A DNA stretch of 64,000 nt, taken from an uncultured Thermomicrobia bacterium. Lineage in GTDB: Bacteria > Chloroflexota > Chloroflexia > Thermomicrobiales > JALYUS01. The DNA lies in assembly GCA_937968015.1 (NCBI GenBank), contig CALBSO010000050.1:98606-162605 (forward strand), written 5' to 3'. Below are positions 42,690 through 51,504 of this stretch, piece after piece. Numbering within the stretch: the first letter of the stretch is position 1; every line of letters starts with the position of its first letter. A model generated the notes under the pieces. The model was given only the letters and a program-made list of their open reading frames with translations. It was not told the DNA's origin and searched no databases. Position numbers and translations under genes: made by a program.

Positions 42690-43469
42690 TCATACGCTGC
42701 GCCACCACATTCCCACATCTACGTCATAACCCATCGCATCATCCACATTTAAGTGCAAGCCCAGCGATACAATCCGATCATCACTGGGATTGAATGGGTT
42801 TCGTGCAGACGGTTCACCCAATACCGGCCCCATCGCGTCTCCGGTAGGCTTCCAGAGCGTCGCCCAATTTCGTTGGCGTGCACAACGCCAGACGAGATGA
42901 ACGAAAGCAGGGCCGGGCGGCAATAATTGAGGCCGCGTGTTCAATAGCGCATTTCGAATGCCTTCTTTCCATTCTTTCTTTGTCGCCCCGCTTCCTGCGT
43001 GGTAGTCAAAGTCAGACCATCCTTCCAGTGCGGAATAGTGGCCGAGCGATACAGCGTACCCGATTGTCAGGTGCGATCCCCGCCCGACGCTTTTCGTGGC
43101 ACTGACAAAGATAAAATGTCCTACACCGAAACGACCGACAACGGGTGTCAGATAATTCTCCAAGTCATAGTGATGCAGCAAACGCTCAGGTTTATTGACG
43201 TCAATCTGCATATGTAAAAAGAGTTGTTGATCCGACGGCAACGTTCCGACGGCAAATTGAAGATCATCCAAATACCTCTGCAACCTGATCTGCGCAGGAT
43301 CGGTCTTGCTATTCCGACTCGCGAGCAATGGTTCAATATCAGGTACCGTCTTGAGTACGTTGCCGTGTGACCAGAGTTGCCACACTTCGTTTGCACGGCT
43401 TGCGTCAGTCAGTCCGACGGAGGCAACCTGCTGTTGCGGCGATGGTAGTCGTTTCTTTCCTGGCGGCAT
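42690..43469 (-). CDS. Hypothetical protein, AT-richer, no family recognised
   Basis: 259-aa soluble protein. ATG 43469 is used; GGGGGAAGGG abuts it. No signal peptide or membrane segment. Two motifs look alike in spirit: HHYDLENYLTPVVGRFG (~115-131) and TLWKPTGDAMGPVLGE with PSDDRIVSLGLHLN near the C terminus. The pattern D.EN.L.PV ... and K..GDA ... DDR recalls RusA-type Holliday-junction resolvases (D.DN..K...DAL ... DD), but the resemblance is weak and unproven. Base composition is lower in GC than the neighbours, suggesting acquisition. It lies between the redoxin gene (convergent) and the enolase-family gene. Confidence 0.5.
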   Translation of the reverse strand: MPPGKKRLPSPQQQVASVGLTDASRANEVWQLWSHGNVLKTVPDIEPLLASRNSKTDPAQIRLQRYLDDLQFAVGTLPSDQQLFLHMQIDVNKPERLLHHYDLENYLTPVVGRFGVGHFIFVSATKSVGRGSHLTIGYAVSLGHYSALEGWSDFDYHAGSGATKKEWKEGIRNALLNTRPQLLPPGPAFVHLVWRCARQRNWATLWKPTGDAMGPVLGEPSARNPFNPSDDRIVSLGLHLNVDDAMGYDVDVGMWWRSV

Positions 43470-43540
43470 CCCTTCCCCCCAGAGATACCAGATAAGCACC
43501 GTCACTGCTTTCCCAAGTGAAGGCGGCAATCAAAGGCGCA

Positions 43541-44695
43541 TTATTGTGCAAGATCATACCCCGCCGTTTCAACCGCGCGACGAAACGCCGTCTCATCGAG
43601 CGACAATCCGAAGCCGGGCGTGTCCGGCACGTCCACCCAGCCATCGCGGACGGTATAACCGGGCGCCTCGATGCCTGGCGTCATTACTTCGTCCCACTCG
43701 ACGTAGGTGAAGCCACGGATCGCCCCAGCGAGGTGCGCGGCGGTGTAGTTGCCGATGTAGCCGCCGTAGTGATGCGGCGCGCTGCGAACGTTCCAGCCGT
43801 CCAGTTGCCTTCCCGTCGCCAACCAGCGCGTGAAGCCATGGCCGAAGACGTCGTACTGAATGACATCCACGATGCCATCGCGCGCCCAGTTCATCAGGTG
43901 CGGTGAGGCATCGCCTTCGCCGTCCGCGATCAGGATCGGCAGCCCCGCACGGTCCAGCCACCCCCGCAGGTCTTCGTACAAGAGCGGGTCTTCGTGGAAT
44001 GGCTCTTCCATCCAGAAGATGCCGCAATCTGCCGTCTCCGCGAGGACGTGCTTCGTCAGGTTGAGGTTGTAGCCGTTGTTCGCGTCGAGCATCATCGGGA
44101 TGCTGCCCGGAGAGCTCCCGGGCCCGACCGCCTCTCGTACCGCCCGAACGATGGCGATGTCCCGCCGCGTTCCCTGATCGAGCGGCAGATATCGCGCGCC
44201 TCGCCCGACCTTGATCTTGAAGGCTCGGTGGCCGCGTGCGTACCCCTCACGCGCTTCGGCGGCGATCAGGTCGGCGGCTTCGTCGTCGGCCGCGAGGCCG
44301 AGGTCATCGAAGTACAGCGAGGTGTCGTAGCACGGTGCGCGGTATGGCGTGGTGGGCGCCTGGCCGTTTACCGCTGCCGCGAGCGCGTAGACAGGTTGGC
44401 CCACACACTTCGCTATCAAGTCCCAGAGCGGGCAATCCCACGCGAGCCAGCGGGCGTCAACACCCTGTTCCATGTGGAACGCTTCCGCGAGCGGCGTACC
44501 GAGCAGGGCCGTCGCCTCCTCCCGGCTGCCCCGAAAGATGCCGAAGCCCTGCGCGCCATCATCGGTCGTCAGGCGGGCGAGCGGCACGCGGACGGTGATG
44601 CCATGCTCGCCGCGCCGGGCATTGCTGCCCGCGTTGCGCGGTCGCCGCCCTTCTAGCGCGCCAAACTCAATTCGGACGATGCGCGCGTTCTCCAT
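43541..44695 (-). CDS. Enolase-superfamily (mandelate-racemase-like) enzyme
   Basis: 384-aa TIM-barrel enzyme of the enolase superfamily. Catalytic Lys pair K160-x-K162 in AFKIKVGRG; metal ligands D204 (MMLDANNGYN), E230/E231 (WMEEPF) and E260 (IADGEGDAS); further on APHHYGGYIGNYTAAHLAG, where a His may act as the second base. These enzymes abstract a proton alpha to a carboxylate (dehydratases or racemases of sugar acids). ATG 44695 has GGAGAAAG 5 bases upstream. No sugar transporter is next to it, but an MFS gene starts upstream on the same strand. The substrate cannot be named. Confidence 0.85.
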   Translation of the reverse strand: MENARIVRIEFGALEGRRPRNAGSNARRGEHGITVRVPLARLTTDDGAQGFGIFRGSREEATALLGTPLAEAFHMEQGVDARWLAWDCPLWDLIAKCVGQPVYALAAAVNGQAPTTPYRAPCYDTSLYFDDLGLAADDEAADLIAAEAREGYARGHRAFKIKVGRGARYLPLDQGTRRDIAIVRAVREAVGPGSSPGSIPMMLDANNGYNLNLTKHVLAETADCGIFWMEEPFHEDPLLYEDLRGWLDRAGLPILIADGEGDASPHLMNWARDGIVDVIQYDVFGHGFTRWLATGRQLDGWNVRSAPHHYGGYIGNYTAAHLAGAIRGFTYVEWDEVMTPGIEAPGYTVRDGWVDVPDTPGFGLSLDETAFRRAVETAGYDLAQ

Positions 44696-44731
44696 CGGGT
44701 CTTTCTCCATGCTCCATCATTATCTGGCACA

Positions 44732-45991
44732 TCATGACCGGCGCGCAGCGGGACTCGGCGCGGGCGTGGGCAGGCGCGTGTCGCCATGGGCGGTGCCGGC
44801 GATGGATTGGGGGACTTCGCGCCAGGCCCAGAGGGTAGCGAGGAGGAGCATCAGACCGGTGAGGAAGAAGGGGACGCGCAGGTTCGTCGCGGCGGCGAGG
44901 GCGGACGCACCGAGCGGGCCGATCAGCCCGCCCGCCGCGGTCGAGGCCGAAAGCAGGCCAAAGACCGAGCCGCGTTCCTCCGGTGGCGTGATCTCCGCGA
45001 TCAAGGCGTTCGTCGTTGGGCCGACGCCGCCCGTCGTCAGGCCAAAGATCAGCCGGAAGCCGATCAGGACTATCACCGTCGGCGCAAGCCCCTGCGGAAT
45101 GTACGAAACGCCGCCGATCAGTAAGCAGGCGAGCAGGACGTACTTCGGATTGACCTTGTCGGAGAGCCGCCCAAAGAAGATCGCCGAGATCGCGCCCGCC
45201 ACACCACCGAGGCCGAGCATCAGCCCCGTGATCGAGGCCGGATTCTGCCCGGCGCTGATCAGGTGCTGCACGAAGAGCGGCACGATCGGCGCGACGGATT
45301 GGTTTGCCGTCTGTTCGAGCATCGGCACGGCGATCAGGACGAGGAGCAGTTTATTGCTCAGGTGGCCGCGCGTTGTCGCGAGGAAGGAGGGCGGTTTTAC
45401 CTGTGTCACGGGACGCGGCACGAAATCCTCGCGCGTGAAGACGAGCGCGACGAGCCCGCCAAGGCCGAGGAGCGCGCCGGAGACCCAGAGCGTATGCCGG
45501 TAGCCGAGCGCATCCGACAGATAGCCGCCGACGAGCGGCCCGATAGACGCGCCAGAGAAGACCGCCATCTGCATCAGCCCGAGGCTGAAGCCGAGTCGCT
45601 CTCGCGGTACCGCACTCGCCACGAAGGCGACCGACGCCGAGACCGTACCAAGCGTCGCGCCTTCGAACAGGCGGAGGATGAGGATATGCCACGGATGCTG
45701 CGCGAACGACGAGAGCGTGGCGAGGGCGAACCCGCACCACATCGCGCGCACTACCATCGGCTTGCGCCCGTAGCGATCAGCGACGACACCCCAGATCGGC
45801 GCGGTGATCATCATCGTCAGCGCACCCGCCGAGTTCAGCACGCCGGACCAAATGGTCAGCGCGCGGGTGGAATGGACGCCGAGATCATCGCGCAGGAAGA
45901 AGACGTAGAACGGTGCGCGTGTGTTGAAGCCGACGATCGCGAGCATCTGCGCGGCCCAGATCGCCGTCAAATTCCGCCGCCATTGCGCCAC
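44732..45991 (-). CDS. MFS transporter, MdtG/TetA-like 12-TM exporter
   Basis: 419-aa major facilitator with 12 predicted membrane segments. Motif A is APIWGVVADRYGRKPMV between TM2 and TM3, repeated as FFGRLSDKVNPKY in the second half; motif C-like SGASIGPLVGGYLSD in TM5 points to a drug:H+ antiporter. A substrate is not evident. It ends 36 bases before the enolase-family gene on the same strand and could share its transcript. Confidence 0.88.
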   Translation of the reverse strand: MAQWRRNLTAIWAAQMLAIVGFNTRAPFYVFFLRDDLGVHSTRALTIWSGVLNSAGALTMMITAPIWGVVADRYGRKPMVVRAMWCGFALATLSSFAQHPWHILILRLFEGATLGTVSASVAFVASAVPRERLGFSLGLMQMAVFSGASIGPLVGGYLSDALGYRHTLWVSGALLGLGGLVALVFTREDFVPRPVTQVKPPSFLATTRGHLSNKLLLVLIAVPMLEQTANQSVAPIVPLFVQHLISAGQNPASITGLMLGLGGVAGAISAIFFGRLSDKVNPKYVLLACLLIGGVSYIPQGLAPTVIVLIGFRLIFGLTTGGVGPTTNALIAEITPPEERGSVFGLLSASTAAGGLIGPLGASALAAATNLRVPFFLTGLMLLLATLWAWREVPQSIAGTAHGDTRLPTPAPSPAARRS

Positions 45992-46056
45992 GCGTCCCCC
46001 TTTCCCGCGCTGCCCAATTCATGCCGCGACCATCATACAACGTTCGGTGGGAACCG

Positions 46057-46084
46057 CCCCGCTTCCCCGCTGCGGCAGGAGGGG
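46057..46084. repeat. CCC/GGG hairpin repeat, 'CTGCGG' type
   Basis: CCCCGCTTCCCCGCTGCGG followed by CAGGAGGGG, between the two MFS genes. Near-identical in plan to 17644-17674. Confidence 0.55.
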
Positions 46085-46102
46085 TTGGAGGGCATCCCGT
46101 TG

Positions 46103-47575
46103 TCAGTCGCCTTCCGCGGCCAATGCCTCTTGCGGCGTGTCTGCCGGTGCATTTCGCACCGGTCGGCGGCGCATGGTAGCGGCGGCATCGCGATCTGGCA
46201 CGCGGAGGGCGATCAGGGCCGCGATCACGGCGAGGGCGGCGGCGGTGAGGAAGCCCGCGCGGTACGCCGCCACATGGGGCTGCACCACGCCCGTTATGCC
46301 GATGCGCGTCGGCCCGAAGGCGGCGAGAACACTGCTCAGGAGCGCGACACCGAGCGCGGCCCCCAACTGGCGCTGCACGTTGGAGAGCGTTGACGCCTGC
46401 CCGGTCGAGGCGTGAGAGATGGTGGCGAAGCCCGCTGCCTGCGCGGGCAGGAAGACGTACGCCATGCCGACGCCAATGAGGAACATCAGCGACCGCACGA
46501 GCCACGGGCTGCTATCGAGGCGGACCAGACAGAGGAGCGTCATCGAAGTCCCCACGCCGACCAGCCCGGCGGCCATCAGCCGGCGTGGCCCGACGCTCGG
46601 ATAGAGCCGGGCCACGAGTTGGCTCGAAACGAGCACGCCGAGCGCCTCGGGAAAGGTCGTCAGGCCCGACGCCAGCGCCGAGGCGCCGCGCGCTTCCTGC
46701 AGGAAAAGCGGGACAAGAAAGAGGATGCCGCTGAAGCCGGCGGAGGAGAACATCGTGACGAGATTTGTCGTATTGAAGAGCCGATCGCCCATCAGGCGAA
46801 GATGGACCATCGGTTGCCGGATCCGCAGTTCGACGGCGACGAACGCGGTGATGAGCAGGAATCCGCCGAGGGCAGCGAGAAGGATACCAGGCGAAACCCA
46901 GCCGCGCGACGGCCCCTCGCTCAATGCGTACATGACGAGTGGGAAACCCGTCCCGGCGAGCAGAAAGCCAGGCAGATCGAACCCCCCGGCGGTCGGCTCA
47001 CGATGCTCGTGCAGGAAGATAAGCCCGAACAGGAAGGCGATGACCCCAACGGGCAGGTTGACATAGAAGACCCACCGCCACGACAGTTGACTGACCAGCA
47101 GCCCGCCAAGCACCGGCCCACCCGCCGGGCCGAGAATGCGCGGGAAGATGAGGATGCGCGATACCTGCACCCGCTCGTTGGGCGGGAAGGTGCGGTACAA
47201 CATCGCTGTGCCGACGGGAGTGAGCATCCCGCCACCCGCACCTTGCAACACCCGGAAGATGACCAACTGATTGAAACTCCCCGCGAGGCCGCACAAGGCC
47301 GAGGCGACCGTGAAAAGCGCCAGGGCAAGCAGGTACATCCGCTTGGTGCCGAAGCGGTCGCCCAGCCACCCGGATGCCGGGATGACCACCGCGAGGCTGA
47401 CGAGATACCCCACCACCACGGCGTCAATCGCGGAGGGGCGCACATTGAACTGGCGGCTGAGCGTGGCGAGTGCGACATTGACGACCGTCGAGTCAATCGA
47501 ACTCATCAGCATGCCGCAGACGAAGACGACGGCGACGACGACCTTCTGATCGAGACTACGACGAGGCAAGGGCAC
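46103..47575 (-). CDS. MFS transporter, DHA2 (EmrB/QacA-like) 14-TM exporter
   Basis: 490-aa drug:H+ antiporter of the DHA2 family. Family marks: IDSTVVNVALATLSRQF in TM1, GWLGDRFGTKRMY (motif A), RVLQGAGGGMLTPVGTAML (TM4), GPAGGPVLGGLLV (motif C), SWRWVFYVNLPVGVIAF (TM6). Fourteen membrane segments. Exports hydrophobic or cationic compounds; the specific substrate is unknown. No regulator or HlyD-type adaptor gene is adjacent. It follows the repeat-rich gap 47576-47896. Confidence 0.9.
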   Translation of the reverse strand: MPLPRRSLDQKVVVAVVFVCGMLMSSIDSTVVNVALATLSRQFNVRPSAIDAVVVGYLVSLAVVIPASGWLGDRFGTKRMYLLALALFTVASALCGLAGSFNQLVIFRVLQGAGGGMLTPVGTAMLYRTFPPNERVQVSRILIFPRILGPAGGPVLGGLLVSQLSWRWVFYVNLPVGVIAFLFGLIFLHEHREPTAGGFDLPGFLLAGTGFPLVMYALSEGPSRGWVSPGILLAALGGFLLITAFVAVELRIRQPMVHLRLMGDRLFNTTNLVTMFSSAGFSGILFLVPLFLQEARGASALASGLTTFPEALGVLVSSQLVARLYPSVGPRRLMAAGLVGVGTSMTLLCLVRLDSSPWLVRSLMFLIGVGMAYVFLPAQAAGFATISHASTGQASTLSNVQRQLGAALGVALLSSVLAAFGPTRIGITGVVQPHVAAYRAGFLTAAALAVIAALIALRVPDRDAAATMRRRPVRNAPADTPQEALAAEGD

Positions 47576-47730
47576 ACTCCGAAGGGGGAGACTGCGACCG
47601 CGAGGAGGCGGATGGTCCCGCTCTGTCTTGCGGAGGATAGCGCACTACGACAAATGGGCCAACATCCCATGAGGAGGTGTTGGCCACAGATGCGCTGCTA
47701 AGTGGGTAGACATCTGAATTTGGACGGTGG

Positions 47731-47782
47731 GCGCGGGCTTTAGCCTGCCGAGTCTGGCGCGGGCTAAAGCCCGCCGCCACCA
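47731..47782. repeat. Inverted GGGCTTTAGCC / GGCTAAAGCCC repeat
   Basis: GCGCGGGCTTTAGCCTGCCG and, inverted, GCGCGGGCTAAAGCCCGCCG, about 10 bases apart. The right arm with its GCCGCCAC flank resembles the sequence at 61781-61807 that interrupts a HAD gene. Resembles REP elements. Confidence 0.65.
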
Positions 47783-47833
47783 GTGTCTAATCTGCTCTGG
47801 CCACCTACCTAGTGGCATCTCCCTATTTTTGTC

Positions 47834-47893
47834 GGGCGCACCCCTCGTGGGTGCCCTCCCAATCTGAGAAGGGCACCCACGAGGGGTGCGCCC
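47834..47893. repeat. Perfect 24-bp inverted repeat (REP-like hairpin)
   Basis: Arms 47834-47857 and 47870-47893 are exact reverse complements (GGGCGCACCCCTCGTGGG at the left outer end), with a 12-base loop. It ends 4 bases before the aminotransferase stop codon, where it may stop transcription or protect the 3' end. Confidence 0.85.
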
Positions 47894-47896
47894 TAC

Positions 47897-49198
47897 TTAG
47901 AGCGAACCGTCTTCCTTAAGCATGGCGAGCGCACGGTCGAAGGCTGTCACGGTCTGGTCCACCTCGGCGGGGCCGTGAACGGCGGAGACGATCAGTTGCA
48001 TGCCGGACGGGTCCACGCCGCCGAGTTGCAGGGCGGCTTTGAGGCGAGAGATCAGTTTGCGGGCGGGGATCTTCGGCTCGCTGAACCTAAGCGGAATGAG
48101 CGACACCGGCCCGCCCGCCTTGCCCGCGATGCCGTGGCGGGCGAACGATTCGTTGAAGCCCGCCCGGATCGCGTCGGCAGTCGCGGTCGCACGCTTCTGC
48201 ACCGCCGGATCCCCGACGATGTCCAGGCAGGCGATTCCAGCGGCGGCCGACAGCGGGTTGGCGTTGTAGGTGCCGGGATGCGGGATGCGCTCATGACGGA
48301 CCCACTCCTCGTCATCACTCTGGAGGAAGGGAGCGAAGAGGTCGGCCTTGCCGGCAATCGCGCCGCCCGGCAGGCCACCGGCGAGGATTTTCGCGAGCGT
48401 GGTCAGGTCGGGCAGGACACCGTAATACTCCTGCGCGCCGCCGGGGGCGTAGCGGAAACCGGTGACGACTTCGTCAAAGATCAGGACGATCCCTTTCGCA
48501 TCGCAGAGGTCGCGCGCCGCCTGGAGGTATTCGCTACCGGCTTGATCGGCGATCAGGATCACGGCTGCGATGTCATCCCGGCTCTCTACCATCTGCGTCA
48601 GCGCGCCGATGTCGCGCGGCGGCACGCTGACAACCGTCCGCACGAGCGCCTCCGGCACCCCGGCGGCGTTCGGTTCGTTGTAGGGCGGCGCCATCGCCAT
48701 CGTCGCGTAGTCGTGCCAGCCATGGAAGGCGCCCTGTACCTTGCAGATAACGTCCTTGCCAGCGACCGCGCGGGCCATCCGCATCGCGAGCATCGTCGCC
48801 TCGGTGCCGGAGGAGGTGAACTTGACCATCCCGCCGCGCGCGGAAGGGACGATCGCTTTGATCTGCTCGCCCCAGACGATCTCCTGCTCGTGGCACGCGC
48901 CGAGGTGGGTGCCGAGCGCCGCCTGCCGCTGGAGCGCCTCGACAATCGCCGGATGGGAATGGCCGAGGAGCAGCGCGCCATGGCCGCCGAAGTAATCTAT
49001 GTACTCGTTGCCATCCACATCCCACTTGCGCGGCCCCTTCGCGTGGGTGCAATAGAGCGGGAATGGCTCCATGTAGCGTCCATCGTGCGTGACGCCATCG
49101 GGGAAGGTCGCCGTGGCGCGGACGTGGAGTGTCGCGGACCCGGCCATCCGGCGGGCGCGCTCCTGGTCAATCGTCTCCGAACGAACGGGTGCGGCCAT
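47897..49198 (-). CDS. Class III aminotransferase, glutamate-1-semialdehyde-aminomutase-like
   Basis: 433-aa PLP enzyme of the class III family. Core: YIDYFGGHGALLLGHSHPAIVEA, FTSSGTEATMLAMRMARA (phosphate-binding), FDEVVTGFRYAPGG and the PLP-lysine segment TLAKILAGGLPGGAIAG. The pattern is that of GSA aminomutase (HemL) relatives, but the N terminus (GRYMEPFPLYCTHAKGPRKW) and lack of heme genes nearby suggest a HemL-like aminotransferase of other specificity. AAAGGAGG lies 7 bases before ATG 49198. Cytoplasmic. Confidence 0.85.
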   Translation of the reverse strand: MAAPVRSETIDQERARRMAGSATLHVRATATFPDGVTHDGRYMEPFPLYCTHAKGPRKWDVDGNEYIDYFGGHGALLLGHSHPAIVEALQRQAALGTHLGACHEQEIVWGEQIKAIVPSARGGMVKFTSSGTEATMLAMRMARAVAGKDVICKVQGAFHGWHDYATMAMAPPYNEPNAAGVPEALVRTVVSVPPRDIGALTQMVESRDDIAAVILIADQAGSEYLQAARDLCDAKGIVLIFDEVVTGFRYAPGGAQEYYGVLPDLTTLAKILAGGLPGGAIAGKADLFAPFLQSDDEEWVRHERIPHPGTYNANPLSAAAGIACLDIVGDPAVQKRATATADAIRAGFNESFARHGIAGKAGGPVSLIPLRFSEPKIPARKLISRLKAALQLGGVDPSGMQLIVSAVHGPAEVDQTVTAFDRALAMLKEDGSL

Positions 49199-49506
49199 CG
49201 GTGGACCTCCTTTAGGATACGAAGCGGTTGCATGCCATCCAGCGACTGCCATGCGACATCGGTGCGACGGATGATACCCGTATCCTAGACGCCCGTCACA
49301 CATCGGCGCAAGGCCGCGGCGGCGGAAAACCCTTCCCCGACGCGGAGAGGGAAGAATGTACTCTCCACCCCGTGGAGAAGGACCGGGGGTGAGGGCAGTC
49401 TTGCCTCCCCGCAGCGGTTCGGCGATACTGAACCCGAACGAACACCCGCGCGGGGCACATCGCTCCCATCTTCCCGTGGCCCCGCTCAGCATGACCGAGA
49501 GGCAGT
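49199..49506. other. Intergenic region between divergent genes
   Basis: 308 bases between the aminotransferase and dnaX. It holds the ribosome site of the aminotransferase and C-rich/G-rich hairpin repeats at 49330-49380. I looked for a signal-recognition-particle RNA, which often lies next to dnaX, and saw no GGTCAGG...GGAAGCAGC core. Confidence 0.6.
49330..49380. repeat. Two CCC/GGG-type hairpins
   Basis: CCCTTCCCC...GGAGAGGG at 49330-49352 and CTCTCCAC-CCC-GTGGAGAAG at 49361-49380. Same family as other C-rich hairpins here. Confidence 0.5.
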
Positions 49507-51393
49507 ATGGACGCCGACAAACCCGCGATGCAGACGCTCTACCGCGTCTACCGCCCCACCACGTTTGATGGAGATGAACTGGTCGGGCAGGAGCACATCA
49601 CCCGCACGCTGAAGAGCGCGATCAAGCAGGGGCGGCTCGCGCACGCCTACCTCTTCTGCGGGCCGCGCGGCACCGGCAAGACGAGCACCGCCCGCCTCCT
49701 GGCGAAGGCCGCGAACTGCCTCAACCCGGACCCGGACAACCGCCCGTGCAATCAGTGTGAAGCGTGCCGCGCCATCGTCGAGGGGCGGACGCTGGACCTG
49801 ATCGAGATTGATGCCGCCTCGAACCGTGGCATTGACGAGATCCGCCAACTGCGGGAGACGGTGCAGTTCAACCCGTCGCAACTGCGCTACCGCTTCTACA
49901 TCATTGACGAGTGCCATCAACTGACACCGCCCGCCTGGAACGCCTTTTTGAAGACGCTCGAAGAACCGCCGCCGCACGCCAAGTTCGTTCTCTGCACGAC
50001 GGAGCCGGAGAAACTCCTGGATACTGTCGCATCCCGCTGCCAGCGGTTCGATTTCCATCGCATCCCCGTCGAGGCGATGACCGGGCTGATGCGGCGCATC
50101 TGCGCGCGCGAAGGGCTTGTGGCGAGCGACGACGCGCTCGCCGCCATCGCGCGGCAAGCGACCGGCTCAATGCGCGACGCGCTCAGTCTGCTCGATACGC
50201 TCGCCTCGTATGGATCATCCGGCGATGGCATCACGCTGGAGACGGTGCGCAATGTGCTCGGCGCGGGGTCGAACGAGCGGGTGCTGGCGATCATTGACGC
50301 GCTCGCCGCGAACGATGTCGGCGCGGGCATCGCCGCGATCAACGCCGCGACCGAGGCGGGCGTCGAGCCGGGTGTACTGGCGGGGCAGATCGTCGCCGCC
50401 TTCCGCGCGCTCCTCTACGCCGCCTATGCCGTGCCGCGCGCGAGCGAGATTGTGGACGCCGCCATTCAGGAGCGTGTGGGGAAGTTCGCGGCTGCCGAGG
50501 TCGCGTACATCACCAAACTCTTCAGCCAGGTCGAGTTCCGCCTCAAGCACACCGCGTACGGCCATCTGCCGCTCGAACTCGCCATCGTGGATGCCGTGCT
50601 GATGCGTACGGGGCAGTCCGTCCAGCCCGCGCAGCCGGTGCAGAGCATCCCGGTCGCCGTGCCGGTGGCGCCCATCACACCGACACCGATCAGCGCCGCG
50701 CGCCCAACGCGCCCGCCCGCCGACCGCCCGGTGTTGCCACCGACTGATCCAGAAATGCCACCAATCGCCATCCACCCCGAACGCTTCCGACCGCAGCGCG
50801 ATACCTCGCCCCCGCCGCCGCCCACTGCTCCGGCTGCGACGGATATTCCCACCGCGTCCGGCGGTACGTTGACGTTGGAGCAGATTGACGGGCTATGGAA
50901 TCGTATCAAACAGGGCGTGAAGATGGAGCGGCGGACGAAGACGCTCGCAATCCTCAACGACGTGAATCCTCATGCGGTGCGGGGTAATATCATCGTCCTC
51001 GCCACGACGGCCAGGTTCTATTACGACCACATCTCCGAAGATGAGACACGCCTGCTCCTTGAAAAGGTGATTAGCCCGCTCGTCGGCCAACCGGTGCGCG
51101 TCATGTGTGAGTTGATCGGGGATCGCCCGGCGGCATCCACACGCAACGGCAGGCCGCTCCGGCCCGTGGCGTCCGTAACGCCGCCACCAACGGCAACGAT
51201 CGAGCCGCTTGCTCCGCCCGTCATCGCCGAACCGCCCCCGCCGTCGAACGGTGTGAGCCCGGCGCCAACTGAACCCCCCGCGACACCTTCCCCCTCCCCC
51301 GATGAGGCCGACGCGCACGTCCAGCGACTTGCCAACCTCTTCGACGCGCAAATCCTCGAAGAGGACGAAGCGCCCCCGTTTCCGGAGCAATGA
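49507..51393 (+). CDS. dnaX: DNA polymerase III subunits gamma/tau
   Basis: 628-aa clamp-loader ATPase. Domain I: Walker A GPRGTGKTST (~52-61), four-Cys zinc module (CLNPDPDNRPCNQCEACRAI), Walker B YIIDECHQL, sensor 1 LCTTEPEKLLDTVASRCQRF containing the SRC arginine finger. Domain III follows to ~365. Then a long Pro-rich linker (~370-450), a small folded region (~455-545, VNPHAVRGNIIVLATTARFY) that may bind the polymerase, a second Pro-rich stretch and an acidic tail. ATG 49507 has GAGAGG upstream. I see no slippery A-run that would give a separate gamma form. Confidence 0.93.
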   Translation: MDADKPAMQTLYRVYRPTTFDGDELVGQEHITRTLKSAIKQGRLAHAYLFCGPRGTGKTSTARLLAKAANCLNPDPDNRPCNQCEACRAIVEGRTLDLIEIDAASNRGIDEIRQLRETVQFNPSQLRYRFYIIDECHQLTPPAWNAFLKTLEEPPPHAKFVLCTTEPEKLLDTVASRCQRFDFHRIPVEAMTGLMRRICAREGLVASDDALAAIARQATGSMRDALSLLDTLASYGSSGDGITLETVRNVLGAGSNERVLAIIDALAANDVGAGIAAINAATEAGVEPGVLAGQIVAAFRALLYAAYAVPRASEIVDAAIQERVGKFAAAEVAYITKLFSQVEFRLKHTAYGHLPLELAIVDAVLMRTGQSVQPAQPVQSIPVAVPVAPITPTPISAARPTRPPADRPVLPPTDPEMPPIAIHPERFRPQRDTSPPPPPTAPAATDIPTASGGTLTLEQIDGLWNRIKQGVKMERRTKTLAILNDVNPHAVRGNIIVLATTARFYYDHISEDETRLLLEKVISPLVGQPVRVMCELIGDRPAASTRNGRPLRPVASVTPPPTATIEPLAPPVIAEPPPPSNGVSPAPTEPPATPSPSPDEADAHVQRLANLFDAQILEEDEAPPFPEQ

Positions 51394-51504
51394 GCACTGA
51401 CCGAGGGAAGCCCGCTCCTCATTGCTCCTTGCGCACCTCGCGAATCCTTCCGGAGTCAGGAAGGAGGTTGATCCATCGCGGCGATTTGGGCGCTCTTCGG
51501 CTTG

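Larger units (their letters stand above)
47576..47896. other. Repeat-rich intergenic region
   Basis: 321 bases without a gene. The first ~150 bases hold nothing I recognise beyond the upstream region of the MFS gene. From 47731 come two kinds of inverted repeats (listed separately): a GGGCTTTAGCC / GGCTAAAGCCC pair and a perfect 24-bp hairpin. Confidence 0.7.

Noticed and set aside
47834..47893. CRISPR repeat
   Set aside because: One perfect inverted repeat without regularly spaced copies; no cas genes in the window.
49199..49506. Signal recognition particle RNA gene beside dnaX
   Set aside because: The conserved SRP RNA core sequence is not present.
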